The notes: generated by a model not told the origin, from the letters alone. 64,000 nt of DNA from Thermopolyspora sp044507605 (GCA_044507605.1 JBIQJI010000032.1:1-64000), one strand, 5' to 3'. Shown: positions 25,031 to 34,131, numbered from the stretch's first letter. Numbers and translations are program-made.

Positions 25031-26241
25031 GGCAGCAGCACCTTCACGACCTGGGCGGCGACCGCGGCCCAGTCGTACTCGCCGACCCACGGGTCCAGCA
25101 CCGTCCAGTCGCCCCGCTCGTCCGGATCGTTCCGGTCGTCCCCGTCGTTCCGGTCGTCCCCGTCGTTCCGGTCGTCCCGGTCGTTCGTTTCCGGCTCGCC
25201 GAGGGCGTCGAGGGCCTGGGCGAGGGCGGCGGTGAAGGCCGGTGGGGTGTGGTCGCACACGATGCCCCGGCTGGATCGGCGGACGAGGTGGGTGGCCAGG
25301 TTGTCTTTGGCCGAGGTGGTGACGACGGGCACGCCGCAGGCGATGGCCTCCAGCACTGCGATGCCGAATCCTTCTCTGGTGGACGGGAAGGCGAAGATCC
25401 GGCCGGCCTTGACGAGGCCGTACAGGTCTTTCTGTTCGCTGACGTTGTGCCGGAAGTCCACGGCGTGGGCGATGCCCAGCCGTTGGGCCCGCTCGCGCAG
25501 CGCGTCGCGTTCGGGGCCGTCGCCGATGATGCGGCAGGTGACTGGGCGGCCGCCGGCGTGCAGCCGGGCGACGGCGTCGAGCAGCAGGTCCAGGCCCTTG
25601 TGCCGCATGAGCCGGCTCACCACGACGAAGTCGGTGCGAGGCCGGGCGCGGGTCGCCTGGGCCACCTGGGCGAGGTCGATGCCGTTGGGTGCGACGGTGA
25701 CGGGGATGGCGTCGCCGAGTTCGGTACGCAGCCGGGCCGCCGTCTCCTCGGACACGGCGATGATGTGGTCGGGGGCGCGCATCGTGATCCGTTCGATCCA
25801 CCAGGCGGGCCGCCAGCGGGCGCCGATGCTCTCGCGCCAGTAGTCCGGGCCCCACACCTCGTGCCAGGTCGCGATGAGCGGTTTTCGCCTGAGTGTCGCG
25901 ACCAGGCGCAGGGTCAGCAGGTGGAAGAACGGGATCTGGTCGACGTTGAGCACGTCGAAGCGGTGGAACAGCAGCCGCAGGCACGCGACGGCGAAGACCA
26001 GCGCCTGCCAGACGGAGCGGGCGCCGTGCCGGTAGAGGGGCAGCAGGGGGGCGATGGCGTGCAGGGTCACGCCGCCCTGTGTGCGCACTCGCGGCCCGTC
26101 CCACCAGCGCATCGTGAACACGTGCACGTCGGCGTGCGGCCGGAGGTACCGGGTGAGCTCGTGGTAACGGGTCTCCCTGCCCCCGAAGCTGTGGGGGTGG
26201 ATGGCGTCGGTGACGAGCGCGATGACGGGCATCGTCCTCAT
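25027..26241 (-). CDS. GT4 family glycosyltransferase
   Basis: ATG 26241 overlaps the upstream stop (ATGA at 26238-26241). 404 residues: IALVTDAIHPHSFGGRETRYHEL, NVDQIPFFHLLTL, ATWHEVWGP, VAPNGIDLAQ, VVSRLMRHKGLDLLLDAV and the EX7E-like FPSTREGFGIAVLEAIACGVPVV. Near the C-terminus an acidic repeat (NDGDDR units, from an 18-bp DNA repeat at about 25125-25195) is inserted. Cytoplasmic retaining transferase acting on the growing lipid-linked glycan. Confidence 0.92.
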   Translation of the reverse strand: MRTMPVIALVTDAIHPHSFGGRETRYHELTRYLRPHADVHVFTMRWWDGPRVRTQGGVTLHAIAPLLPLYRHGARSVWQALVFAVACLRLLFHRFDVLNVDQIPFFHLLTLRLVATLRRKPLIATWHEVWGPDYWRESIGARWRPAWWIERITMRAPDHIIAVSEETAARLRTELGDAIPVTVAPNGIDLAQVAQATRARPRTDFVVVSRLMRHKGLDLLLDAVARLHAGGRPVTCRIIGDGPERDALRERAQRLGIAHAVDFRHNVSEQKDLYGLVKAGRIFAFPSTREGFGIAVLEAIACGVPVVTTSAKDNLATHLVRRSSRGIVCDHTPPAFTAALAQALDALGEPETNDRDDRNDGDDRNDGDDRNDPDERGDWTVLDPWVGEYDWAAVAAQVVKVLLP

Positions 26242-26798
26242 CGGGCCGGCCTTCCGTCGGCCCGTCGGGGGCCGACGGGGTCGGAGCCCACGAGGCCGTC
26301 GTCGGCGCCGCCCGGGTCGGTGTCCGTGTCCGTCATGCCCGGCGAGTCGATGTCGGCGGAGCAGACGGCCCGGTGGTAGATGGTCTCGCCGCTGCCTTCC
26401 AGCCGGACCCGGATGATGATGGGGCCGGGCCGGCACAGCGCCTTGGTGACAGGGGTGATGGTGACGGGCTGGTCGTCGGCCAGCACGACCCTGCCGGAGG
26501 CCACGGTGCGGGCGTGGCCCGCTTCGGTCAGCAGCACCGACCAGCCGTAGTCGCGGCGGTGCCCGGTGACGTTGTGGATGGTGAAGGCTGGCGGGTTCAG
26601 GAACGAGGTCGCCGGCACCTGGGCGGGCAGCCGCTGGGGTGCGGCGAACGCCAGCTCGGTGTAGCCGGTCTGCTCGCCGGCCAGGCCGGCCGCCGCGAGC
26701 AGGTCACGGCCTTGGTCGGTTTGCGCGCCGAGGGTGACCGCGATGACCGCGACGCAGGCGGTTGCGGCCGCCAGGAGGGTGCTGAAACGTCGCGGCAT
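26238..26798 (-). CDS. Membrane-anchored or secreted protein, first gene of the exopolysaccharide operon
   Basis: 186 residues. An N-terminal hydrophobic stretch (FSTLLAAATACVAVIAVTLGA, positions 5-25) is a signal anchor. The body looks like an Ig-like or DUF1616-type beta domain (FTIHNVTGHRRDYGWSVLL...VTITPVTKAL) with a cysteine pair (C119 and C145 approximately). The C-terminus is Asp/Gly/Pro rich and disordered. It starts the chain of coupled genes running to 15654. Family not firmly recognised; similarity of the beta domain to proteins beside DUF2206/DUF1616 membrane enzymes is from memory only. Confidence 0.72.
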   Translation of the reverse strand: MPRRFSTLLAAATACVAVIAVTLGAQTDQGRDLLAAAGLAGEQTGYTELAFAAPQRLPAQVPATSFLNPPAFTIHNVTGHRRDYGWSVLLTEAGHARTVASGRVVLADDQPVTITPVTKALCRPGPIIIRVRLEGSGETIYHRAVCSADIDSPGMTDTDTDPGGADDGLVGSDPVGPRRADGRPAR

Positions 26799-26941
26799 CT
26801 ATGTGGAGAATGAAACAGTTGTCGTGAATGTTACAGATGATGTTATATCCGAAATTGGCCGCGTAGGTCATTGAAACGGACCAATCGCCCCGCGAGCCCC
26901 CACCCGGATTCGCGGGACCGGCCGGAAGGCCGCCACGAGAA

Positions 26942-26977
26942 ATGGCACGTTCCAAACCGGCCGATGGCACGCTCCAA
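26942..26977. promoter_or_regulatory. Two-copy direct repeat upstream of the exopolysaccharide operon
   Basis: ATGGCACGTTCCAA at 26942-26955 and ATGGCACGCTCCAA at 26964-26977 differ at one base and are 22 bp apart, two helical turns. The region 26799-27033 holds no gene; 26810-26870 is AT-rich and probably contains the operon promoter on the minus strand. A regulator binding both repeats is inferred. Confidence 0.45.
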
Positions 26978-27033
26978 CCACGTCCATTTACCGGCATATG
27001 ACAACAGAAAGTCGTATGTCGCCGAGGATCCCG

Positions 27034-27939
27034 CTACTTATCTGGTTCCTCGGCCTGGTAGACCCGCACCCAGTCCACGATCATCTTCGCCGGGAAGGGC
27101 GTCGTGTCGTCCGGGTCGCCCACCCAGCCGCCGCCCACCTGCAGGTTCAGGATCAGGTAGAACGGCTTGTCGAACGGCCAGTGCGGGTACCGCGGATACT
27201 GCGCGTACGCCTTGCCGTCCACCCACCAGGTGATGCTCTGCGGCGTCCAGTCGACGCCGTAGACGTGGAACCCCGCGTCGAGCCGTTCCGGCAGCCGCAG
27301 CCTGCCGCCCCCCTTGCGGCCCTTCGAGTGGGTGTAGGCGCGGACGAGATGGGTCTCGTGGCCGCGGTTCTCCACGATGTCGATCTCGCCGTACGTCGCC
27401 GAGTCCACGCTTCCCGCGTCCACCCGCTTGAGCCAGAACGCCGGCCACAGCCCCCGCCCGAGCGGCAGTTTGATCCGTGCCGCGAACCGGCCGTACGTCT
27501 GGGCGAAGACGCCCCGCGTCTCGATCCGGGCCGAGCTGTACCGGCAGGGGCCGTACCAGCAGGTGGGCCGGGCCGTGCCCCGGGTCTCGCGCGCGGTGAT
27601 GACGAGGTGCCCGGCGCCGTCCTGCACGGCGTTGGCCGGCGAGTAGTAGTGCAGGGCCTTGCGCGAGTAGGCGGTGCCGGAGAGGGCGGTCCAGTTGGCC
27701 GGCGGGCCGGTGCCGTTGAACTCGTCGTGCCAGCGCGGCCGCCACGTCACGCGGGGCAGGTCGTAGGTCGGCGACGCGACGGTCTGGGACGGCGTCACCG
27801 CCGGGCGGGCGGCCGCGTCGGAGCCGGGCAGGCCGGTCAGGCGGCGGGCCCCCACGGTGGTGGCGACCACCACGACGAGGCAGACCGCCCCGGCGATCAG
27901 CCAGGGGCGCGGGCGGGCCGGTGCGCCGGGTGCCGTCAT
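27034..27939 (-). CDS. Membrane-anchored GH16 glycoside hydrolase
   Basis: From ATG 27939 a 301-residue protein with an N-terminal anchor helix (WLIAGAVCLVVVVATTVGA) and a GH16 domain. The catalytic signature GEIDIVE carries both glutamates and the aspartate. Other family marks are WHDEFNG, ARIETRGVFAQTYGRFAARIKLP, LWPAFWLK and LNLQVGGGWVGDP. Probably an endo-beta-glucanase or galactanase that trims or releases the polysaccharide made by the adjacent operon. Its gene is on the same strand, 235 bases upstream of the first operon gene, so it may have its own promoter. Confidence 0.92.
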   Translation of the reverse strand: MTAPGAPARPRPWLIAGAVCLVVVVATTVGARRLTGLPGSDAAARPAVTPSQTVASPTYDLPRVTWRPRWHDEFNGTGPPANWTALSGTAYSRKALHYYSPANAVQDGAGHLVITARETRGTARPTCWYGPCRYSSARIETRGVFAQTYGRFAARIKLPLGRGLWPAFWLKRVDAGSVDSATYGEIDIVENRGHETHLVRAYTHSKGRKGGGRLRLPERLDAGFHVYGVDWTPQSITWWVDGKAYAQYPRYPHWPFDKPFYLILNLQVGGGWVGDPDDTTPFPAKMIVDWVRVYQAEEPDK

Positions 27940-28121
27940 CGGCCGGGTGCGTTCGCCGCAGGTCGCACGCCCTGACTTCGTTTCGCCGCGTTTCCCATAA
28001 ATAATGACCCCGACATGTTCTGTCCTGGCCCGGCAGAGTATCAAGGGCGACCGTAGGGGGCGGCGCACACGCACGGCATGGCCGGGCAACGGAACGGCGG
28101 AGACGGACGGGAGAGCCAACG

Positions 28122-30614
28122 GTGACCGGAGGCGGCTGGGGAGGCGGGGGACCCGACTCCGGCCCAGCGCGGGCCGGCCGCCCCGACGGCCGTCCCGCCG
28201 ATCGACCCGCCGAGCAGATCAACGCCACGACCGAGCTCACCGAACCGGAAGGTGCCGGGCTGGTGTCGACCGGCCCGGGCTCGGCGGCGGGCTCCTCGCC
28301 GAGCGCCCTGCCGATGTTCCTGCACGGGCGGTTCCGTTCGCTGCTGATCGGCGGGATCTCCGTCGTCGTGGCGGGGCTCGTGGCGGTCGGCGTGCTGGTG
28401 CTGGGCGACAACGACGGGCCGGGCGCCGCGCTGGCCGCGGACCTGTTCGACGTCGGCCCGCCCGGGCAGGCCGACGGCCGCGAGCTGGAGCTCAACGCGA
28501 CCGCGGCCCTCGGCTCGACGGTGGTCGTCGCCGGCGGCGCCGACACCGACTCCGGCTACCGCGCCGAGTTCCTCGTGTCCGAGGACGCCGGCCGCACGTT
28601 CCGGCGGGCGACGGCGCGCACCACGAAGAGCGAGCCGCCCTCGGCGGGTGAGGTGCCCCGGCTGCTGGCGGCGTCGCCCGGCGGCTGGGTGGCGTTCAGC
28701 GACCGCGCCGGCGGCACCGCCGTGTGGACGAGCCCCGACGGCGCCTCCTGGACCCGTCAGCCCGACGCCACGACCGGCCTCGCCTTCGGCCCGCGCGACC
28801 GCGTCGAGGCCGTGGCCTGGACCGGCAAGGGCTTCACGGCCGTCGGGCAGACCTCCGAGCGCGGCGACTTCACCGACGCCGCCCCCGTGGTCTGGCTGTC
28901 GCGCGACGGGCTGCGCTGGGACCGGCGGAGCGGCTGGCGGCTGCACCCGCCGACCGGCGGCACCCTCGCGCTGACCGACGTCGCCGCCTTGAAGGGGGCG
29001 ATCGTCGTGCGCGGCGAAAGCTCCATCAAGCCGTACGACATCACGTGGCGCTCGACGGACGGGGGGCAGAGCTGGCAGGCGTTCGCGATTCCCGGCAGCT
29101 CGCGCGAGCCCGCGCTGACCCTCGCCGCGACCTCCAGCACCATGATCGCCTTACGGCGGGCCGGGGACCACGCGGAGGTGTACACCTCGCCCGACGCGCA
29201 GCACTGGTCGACCGGCCGCGACCTCACCGTGCCGGGGCTGCGCGAAGTGCTCCGGCTGTCCGGCACGTCCCAGGCCGTGGTCGCGGCGATCGGCATCTCG
29301 GGTCAGGTGCGGCTGTTCCGCACCACCGACGGCCGCTCGTGGCGGGACGCCGGGTCGGCGCCCATGGGCTCCGACGCCCGGTTCGGCGACGTCACGCCGG
29401 TGTCCGACAACGTCGTGCTCGTCGGCGTCGACCACGACGACGAGTTGCTCGCCGTGCGCGACAAGGCCGGGCGGGCGGTGCCCGCCAAGGTGCCCGACGC
29501 GGGCAGGATCGGCAAGGTGGTGACCGCGCTCGGCGCCCGCGACGGCAGCGTGGTGGCCGTCGGCGGCGCCAACGGCGACGCCGCGATCTGGACCTCCTCC
29601 GACGGGCGGAGCTGGGACCGCGCCCAGGGCCGCGGCTCCGCCTTCACCGGGCCGGGCCGGCAGGGGCTCACCGCCGTCACCGACGGGCCGCACGGCTGGC
29701 TCGCCGTGGGGTACGGCGGCAGGGGGCACCGGCAGCCGCTCGTGGTCTCCTCGGCCGACGGCACCACCTGGGCCAAGGAGAGCGACGCGAAGGCGTTCCG
29801 GGGGCGGGACGAGCCGGCGGCCTACGGCGTGGCGTCCGACGGGCACGGCTACGTGGTAGTGGGCGAGGACGGCGACAGCGCCGCCGCCTGGTACTCCCCC
29901 GACCTGCGCACCTGGGAGCGCGGCATCCCCGCCGGCAACGACAACCTCAGCGGCACGCCGAAGGTCAGGCGCTGGATGCGCTCGGTCGCCGCCGGCAAGT
30001 TCGGCTACGTCGCCTCCGGCGGCGTGACCGACCCCGACGCGTACGGCGGCGTCTTCACCCGCCGGCCCACCGTGTGGATCTCGCGGGACGGCCGCAAGTG
30101 GGCGCTGGTGCGGCTGCCGATCCCGTCGGGGGTCAACGAGGGCACGCTGCCGTACATCGCGGCCCGCGGCGACACCCTGGTGGCGGCCGGCACCGCCGTC
30201 ACGGGCGACGGCACCGGCACCGGCACCCTGGCGTACGTCTCCGAGGACGGCGGCCGGTCGTGGCAGTCGATCGCGCTGCCCATCGAGGCCGGCGCGCGGT
30301 CGAGCGTCACCGCCGTGATCGCGACTCCGACCGGGTTCGTCGTGGCCGGCACGATCGACCGGCCGGGCGACGTGGTGCTGTGGACCTCGCCCGACGGCCG
30401 TACGTGGCGGCGGGAAAGCCCGGAAGGGCCCGGCCTGACCGGCCCCGGCGATCAGCGGCTCACCGGGTTCGCGACGGTCGGCGACGAGCTCGTGGCGGTG
30501 GGCTCCACGACCACCGACGACGGTGACCGGCCGACCGTGTGGCGCAGGGCGCTGCGCTCAGGCGACGGCGACGCTCCACAGGCGGGCGGTGGAGTCGCCA
30601 CAGACACCGGCTAG
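28122..30614 (+). CDS. Membrane-anchored beta-propeller protein (BNR/Asp-box like)
   Basis: GTG 28122, 830 residues. A ~70-residue cytoplasmic Gly/Pro/Arg-rich tail precedes one transmembrane helix (LLIGGISVVVAGLVAVGVLVLG), so the bulk is extracytoplasmic. The rest is a run of repeats of the type W-x-S-x-D-G-x-x-W (TSPDGASWTRQ, SRDGLRWDRR, TDGRSWRDAG, SSDGRSWDRA, SRDGRKWALV, SEDGGRSWQS, SPDGRTWRRE), typical of sialidase/BNR-like propellers, probably two of them. No catalytic residues can be assigned. Its 3' end overlaps the convergent kinase gene by 57 bases. A sensor or binding role at the cell surface is likely. Confidence 0.82.
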   Translation: MTGGGWGGGGPDSGPARAGRPDGRPADRPAEQINATTELTEPEGAGLVSTGPGSAAGSSPSALPMFLHGRFRSLLIGGISVVVAGLVAVGVLVLGDNDGPGAALAADLFDVGPPGQADGRELELNATAALGSTVVVAGGADTDSGYRAEFLVSEDAGRTFRRATARTTKSEPPSAGEVPRLLAASPGGWVAFSDRAGGTAVWTSPDGASWTRQPDATTGLAFGPRDRVEAVAWTGKGFTAVGQTSERGDFTDAAPVVWLSRDGLRWDRRSGWRLHPPTGGTLALTDVAALKGAIVVRGESSIKPYDITWRSTDGGQSWQAFAIPGSSREPALTLAATSSTMIALRRAGDHAEVYTSPDAQHWSTGRDLTVPGLREVLRLSGTSQAVVAAIGISGQVRLFRTTDGRSWRDAGSAPMGSDARFGDVTPVSDNVVLVGVDHDDELLAVRDKAGRAVPAKVPDAGRIGKVVTALGARDGSVVAVGGANGDAAIWTSSDGRSWDRAQGRGSAFTGPGRQGLTAVTDGPHGWLAVGYGGRGHRQPLVVSSADGTTWAKESDAKAFRGRDEPAAYGVASDGHGYVVVGEDGDSAAAWYSPDLRTWERGIPAGNDNLSGTPKVRRWMRSVAAGKFGYVASGGVTDPDAYGGVFTRRPTVWISRDGRKWALVRLPIPSGVNEGTLPYIAARGDTLVAAGTAVTGDGTGTGTLAYVSEDGGRSWQSIALPIEAGARSSVTAVIATPTGFVVAGTIDRPGDVVLWTSPDGRTWRRESPEGPGLTGPGDQRLTGFATVGDELVAVGSTTTDDGDRPTVWRRALRSGDGDAPQAGGGVATDTG

Positions 30615-32684
30615 GGTCTTGCCGTCGGGGCTGAACGCCACCGCCATCACCCAGTCCTCGGCGCCCTTGAGCGTGGTGGTGCAGCGTCCGCTGGCCAGGT
30701 CCCAGAGCCGCACCGTCCGGTCGTATCCGGCGCTGGCGATGATCTTCCCACCGGGGGCGAACGCCACCGAGTCGACCCAGCCGTCGTGCCCGGTCAGCAC
30801 GGCCCGCTGGCGGCGGCGGGGCACGTCCCACAGTCGCACGGTGCGATCCGCGCCCGCGCTCGCCAGGGTCCGCCCGTCGGGGCTGAACGCCACGGCCAGC
30901 ACCCAGTAGTCATGCCCCCGCAGCTCGGCGAGGGCGTCGCCGGTCACCGGATCCCACAGCCGCACCGTCCGGTCGTATCCGGCGCTGGCGAGGGTGCGGC
31001 CGTCGGGGCTGAACGCCACGCCGGCGACCCAGTCGGTGTGCCCGGTGAGGATCGCGGTGCCGGCCCCGGTCTCCGGGTTCCACAGGCGCACCGTCCGGTC
31101 GCGGCTCGCCGTGGCCAGCATCGCGCCGTCGTGGTCGAACGTCACCGACGACACCCAGTCCGAGTGCCCGGTCAGCGTGTCCTTCTCCTTCCCGGCGGGC
31201 ACGCTCCACAGCCGCACGCTGCTGTCGGAGCCGCCCGTCGCGAGCGTCTCGCCGTCGGGGCTGAACGCCACCGCCTGGACGGCGTCGGAGTGGCCGTGCA
31301 TGGTGGCGATGGTGCGGTGCGTGCCGGCGTCCCACAGCCGGGTGATCTTGTCCTCGCCGCAGGTGGCCAGCCGCTTGCCGTCCGGCGAGAAGGCCACGTC
31401 GAAGACGGAGTCGGGCACGTCGCCCGGGTGGGCCGGCTTCGTCGCGGCGACGAACGTGGCCAGCTGCCGCGTGCTGGGCGTGACCGACGGCGGCGGCAGC
31501 GTGGGCGACGCGCCCCCGGGCGTCTCCTGCGAGGTGAACGCGAAGTAGAGGCCCGTGCCGATCCCCCCGGCCGCCACGACGCCGAGCGCCGCCCCGAGCA
31601 CCGTACGCCGGGACAGCGGCCGCCCGAGCACCCCACCGGGCGACGCGCCCGGGACCGGCCCGGGTAAGGACCCCGAGGCGGGCCCGTGTGCGGGCTCGGC
31701 GATCGTCGGCGGATCCGGCCGAGCCTGCGCGGCCGGCTGAGCCTGCGCCGCCGGCCCGGCCGGCGGAGCCATCGGCCCGGCCGGCGGCGGGGCCGAGATC
31801 GCGTGCGCCCCGCCCCGCACCACGCCCGGAGCCGCCCGGCCCCCCGGGTCGGAGGTGAGCCCGGGCACGCCGTGGCCGAGCAGGACGAACAGCGCGCCCG
31901 TGGCCGTCGGCCGGTCCTCGGCCCGCTTGTTCAGGCACGCGACCACCAGCGTGCGCACCGGCTCGGTGAGCGGCGGCAGGTCCGGCTCCTCGTGCAGGAT
32001 CCGGTGGAAGACCGCCGGGATGCTGTCCCGGCCGAACGGCGGCCGCCCGCTCGCGGCGTACACCATCGTGGCGGCCCAGCTGAACATGTCCGAGGCCGCC
32101 GTCACCTTGGCGCCGGTGAAATGCTCGGGCGCCATGAACGTCGGCGTGCCGACGATCTCACTGGTGTTCGTGATGGCGCTGTTGGTCATGGCCGAGTCGA
32201 TCACCCGGGCCAGCCCGAAGTCGATCACCCGGGGCCCGTCCGAGCCGCAGATCACGTTGCTGGGCTTGAAGTCGCGGTGCACGACCCCGGCCTGGTGGAT
32301 CGCCGCCAGCGCCGTGACCGTCGCCACGGCCAGCCGCTCCAGCGCGTCGGGGTCGCGGGGACCCTGCTCGGTGATCAGCCTGCTCAGCGAGATGCCCTCG
32401 ACGTACTCACTGACCACGTACGGCCGGTCGCCGCTGGTGTCGGCGTCGAGCACCCGGGCCGTGCAGAACTGGCGGACCTGCCGCGCCGCGGCGATCTCCC
32501 GCAGGAACCGCTCCCGCGCCTGCGGCTCCTCCGACAGGCGGGCGTGCAGCATCTTGACGGCGACGGGCTGGCCGGTGGGCGACTCCCCCAGGTACACCAC
32601 ACCCTGGCCGCCCGACCCCAGGCATCCCGTGAGCCGATACGGCCCCACCTCTCGCGGGTCGCTCGGCCGGAGAGGACTAGGCAC
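30558..32684 (-). CDS. Transmembrane Ser/Thr protein kinase with seven WD40 repeats
   Basis: GTG 32684 (AGGA 9 bases upstream), 708 residues. Kinase domain: glycine loop LGSGGQGVVY, VAVKML lysine, catalytic VHRDFKPSNV, DFG metal loop, GTPTFMAPE. Then a Pro/Ala linker, one helix (VLGAALGVVAAGGIGTGLYFAF), and outside the membrane seven WD repeats, each ending LWD/LWS/LWN, forming one closed propeller. Signals sensed by the propeller would be passed to cytoplasmic substrates. It has no PASTA repeats and is not at the cell-wall locus. Paralogous in layout to the kinase at 42739-44946. Confidence 0.93.
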   Translation of the reverse strand: MPSPLRPSDPREVGPYRLTGCLGSGGQGVVYLGESPTGQPVAVKMLHARLSEEPQARERFLREIAAARQVRQFCTARVLDADTSGDRPYVVSEYVEGISLSRLITEQGPRDPDALERLAVATVTALAAIHQAGVVHRDFKPSNVICGSDGPRVIDFGLARVIDSAMTNSAITNTSEIVGTPTFMAPEHFTGAKVTAASDMFSWAATMVYAASGRPPFGRDSIPAVFHRILHEEPDLPPLTEPVRTLVVACLNKRAEDRPTATGALFVLLGHGVPGLTSDPGGRAAPGVVRGGAHAISAPPPAGPMAPPAGPAAQAQPAAQARPDPPTIAEPAHGPASGSLPGPVPGASPGGVLGRPLSRRTVLGAALGVVAAGGIGTGLYFAFTSQETPGGASPTLPPPSVTPSTRQLATFVAATKPAHPGDVPDSVFDVAFSPDGKRLATCGEDKITRLWDAGTHRTIATMHGHSDAVQAVAFSPDGETLATGGSDSSVRLWSVPAGKEKDTLTGHSDWVSSVTFDHDGAMLATASRDRTVRLWNPETGAGTAILTGHTDWVAGVAFSPDGRTLASAGYDRTVRLWDPVTGDALAELRGHDYWVLAVAFSPDGRTLASAGADRTVRLWDVPRRRQRAVLTGHDGWVDSVAFAPGGKIIASAGYDRTVRLWDLASGRCTTTLKGAEDWVMAVAFSPDGKTLAGVCGDSTARLWSVAVA

Positions 32685-32787
32685 GCGTACCGTCCTTTAG
32701 GCACAGAAGGCTGAAGGATCTTCATTTATAACGACCTGCAGCGTTAAAGGGTACTCCCCCAGCCTCCCACCGGCCGAACGCAATACG

Positions 32788-32799
32788 GTAGGGGGGTAC
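32788..32799 (+). promoter_or_regulatory. CsoR-type operator upstream of csoR
   Basis: GTAGGGGGGTAC, a six-G core with GTA/TAC flanks, resembles known actinobacterial CsoR sites. It lies directly upstream of TAAACT at 32805-32810, a plausible -10, and 42 bases before the csoR start. Autorepression relieved by Cu(I) is expected from the family. Confidence 0.6.
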
Positions 32800-32840
32800 G
32801 GTGTTAAACTAGGGGAGGCGAACGAGGCGGGAGGTGCGAG

Positions 32841-33122
32841 ATGGCCGGCTACAGCGCAGACAAGCAGCACCACACGCTGCGGCTGCGCAGGATCGAGGGG
32901 CAGATCCGCGGAATCGAGCGCATGGTCGACGACGACCAGTACTGCATCGACATCCTCACCCAGGTGTCCGCGGCCACGAGCGCGCTGCGCTCCTTCGCGC
33001 TGTCGCTCCTGGAGCAGCATCTGGCCCACTGCGTCGCCGAGGCCGCCCGCCAGGGCGGTCCCGAGGCCGACGCGAAGGTCAAGGAGGCCACCGACGCCAT
33101 CGCGCGCCTCGTCCGCTCCTGA
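32841..33122 (+). CDS. csoR: CsoR-family copper-sensing repressor
   Basis: 93 residues, all-helical DUF156 fold. The first helix has LRLRRIEGQIRGIERMVDD; the copper site is the C-H-C set: Cys in DDQYCIDIL, then HLAHC with His and Cys in helix 2. That is the CsoR pattern rather than RcnR/FrmR. GGAGG precedes the ATG. It is followed 31 bases later by copZ, forming a copper homeostasis operon with the operator at 32788-32799; no copper ATPase gene is present in the window. Confidence 0.92.
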   Translation: MAGYSADKQHHTLRLRRIEGQIRGIERMVDDDQYCIDILTQVSAATSALRSFALSLLEQHLAHCVAEAARQGGPEADAKVKEATDAIARLVRS

Positions 33123-33153
33123 TCCGACCACGCCGAGCCGAGGGGAGACCCCT

Positions 33154-33375
33154 ATGAGCACCGCCACCTACACCGTCACCGGCATGACCTGCGGCCACTG
33201 CGTCAGCTCCGTCAAGGAAGAGGTGAGCGAGGTCCCCGGCGTCACCTCCGTCGACGTCGACCTCGACAGCGGCCGCCTCACCGTCGAAAGCGACTCCCCC
33301 ATCGAGCCGGCCACGATCGTCGCCGCCGTCGAGGAGGCCGGCTACCACGTGGCCGACACCGCGACCGGCTCCTGA
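33154..33375 (+). CDS. copZ: CopZ-like copper chaperone (HMA domain)
   Basis: 73 residues, a single ferredoxin-like heavy-metal domain with the GMTCGHC metal site at residues 10-16 and EVPGVTSVDVDLDSGRLTV, IVAAVEEAGY. It carries Cu(I) in the cytoplasm to an exporter and can load CsoR. Second gene of the csoR operon, ended by the hairpin at 33424-33459. Confidence 0.93.
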   Translation: MSTATYTVTGMTCGHCVSSVKEEVSEVPGVTSVDVDLDSGRLTVESDSPIEPATIVAAVEEAGYHVADTATGS

Positions 33376-33423
33376 GCGGGCCGCGCACCCCTCACCCGCA
33401 GACGACCCACGCGAGGACGCCAC

Positions 33424-33459
33424 GGAGGTGCTCCGCCACGGGGGCGCCGGAGCACCTCC
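33424..33459 (+). terminator. 12-bp perfect hairpin after copZ
   Basis: GGAGGTGCTCCG (33424-33435) and CGGAGCACCTCC (33448-33459) pair perfectly around a 12-base loop, 48 bases after the copZ stop. No U tract. It separates the copper operon from the hemerythrin gene. Confidence 0.75.
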
Positions 33460-33508
33460 CCGCGGCCCCTCGCGCGACGCCTGCGGTTCTGCCATGCTGG
33501 GCGGTCGC

Positions 33509-34000
33509 ATGAACACCTCGAACCGCCTGGCCGCCTTCGGCCTCGAATTGATCGACATCCACGACCGTCTCCGCGAAGAACTCGACCGGCTGCGCGAGAA
33601 CCTGCGATCCACCTCGGCACGCCCCCGCGACCTGCGCCTGCACTGCCTGTCCTTCTGCACGGCCCTGACCCGCCACCACACCGGCGAGGACGCCACCGCC
33701 TTCCCCACCCTGGCGGATCGCTACCCGGACCTCGCCCCCATCCTGGACAAACTCCGCCAGGACCACGCCATGATGGACTCCATCCTGACCCGGGTCACCG
33801 AACTGACCGGCTCCCTCGGCCCCCACCCCGAGCCGGCGGACCTCCACCGCGCGCAGCGCGAACTGGACGGCCTGGCCGCCATCATGGAATCCCACTTCGC
33901 CTTCGAAGAACGCGAAATCGTCACGGCCCTCAACGACCTGAACCACCCCGCCTGGCACCGCGACCCCCCGCCCTTCCTCACCTACGACGAAACCCCCTGA
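33509..34000 (+). CDS. Hemerythrin-like domain protein
   Basis: From ATG 33509 (family-like MNTSNRLAAFGLELIDIHD) a 163-residue four-helix protein. Iron ligands are visible as IHDRLREEL, CTALTRHHTGEDATAFP (H..HxxxE), QDHAMMDSIL and SHFAFEEREI (HxxxxE). A di-iron site could bind O2 or NO or sense redox state. An earlier ATG at 33494 is possible. It is a single-gene unit after the copper operon. Confidence 0.87.
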   Translation: MNTSNRLAAFGLELIDIHDRLREELDRLRENLRSTSARPRDLRLHCLSFCTALTRHHTGEDATAFPTLADRYPDLAPILDKLRQDHAMMDSILTRVTELTGSLGPHPEPADLHRAQRELDGLAAIMESHFAFEEREIVTALNDLNHPAWHRDPPPFLTYDETP

Positions 34001-34131
34001 ACCCGCCACGCCGAGCCCTGGCCGCCGATGACGCGGCACGGGCCGACCGGGCCGCTATCGCGCGAGCCGTGCCGCGTAGCGGCGGCGCAGGGTCTCGGTG
34101 CGTTCGGTGGGCCAGGGGCAGCCGGAGCAGC

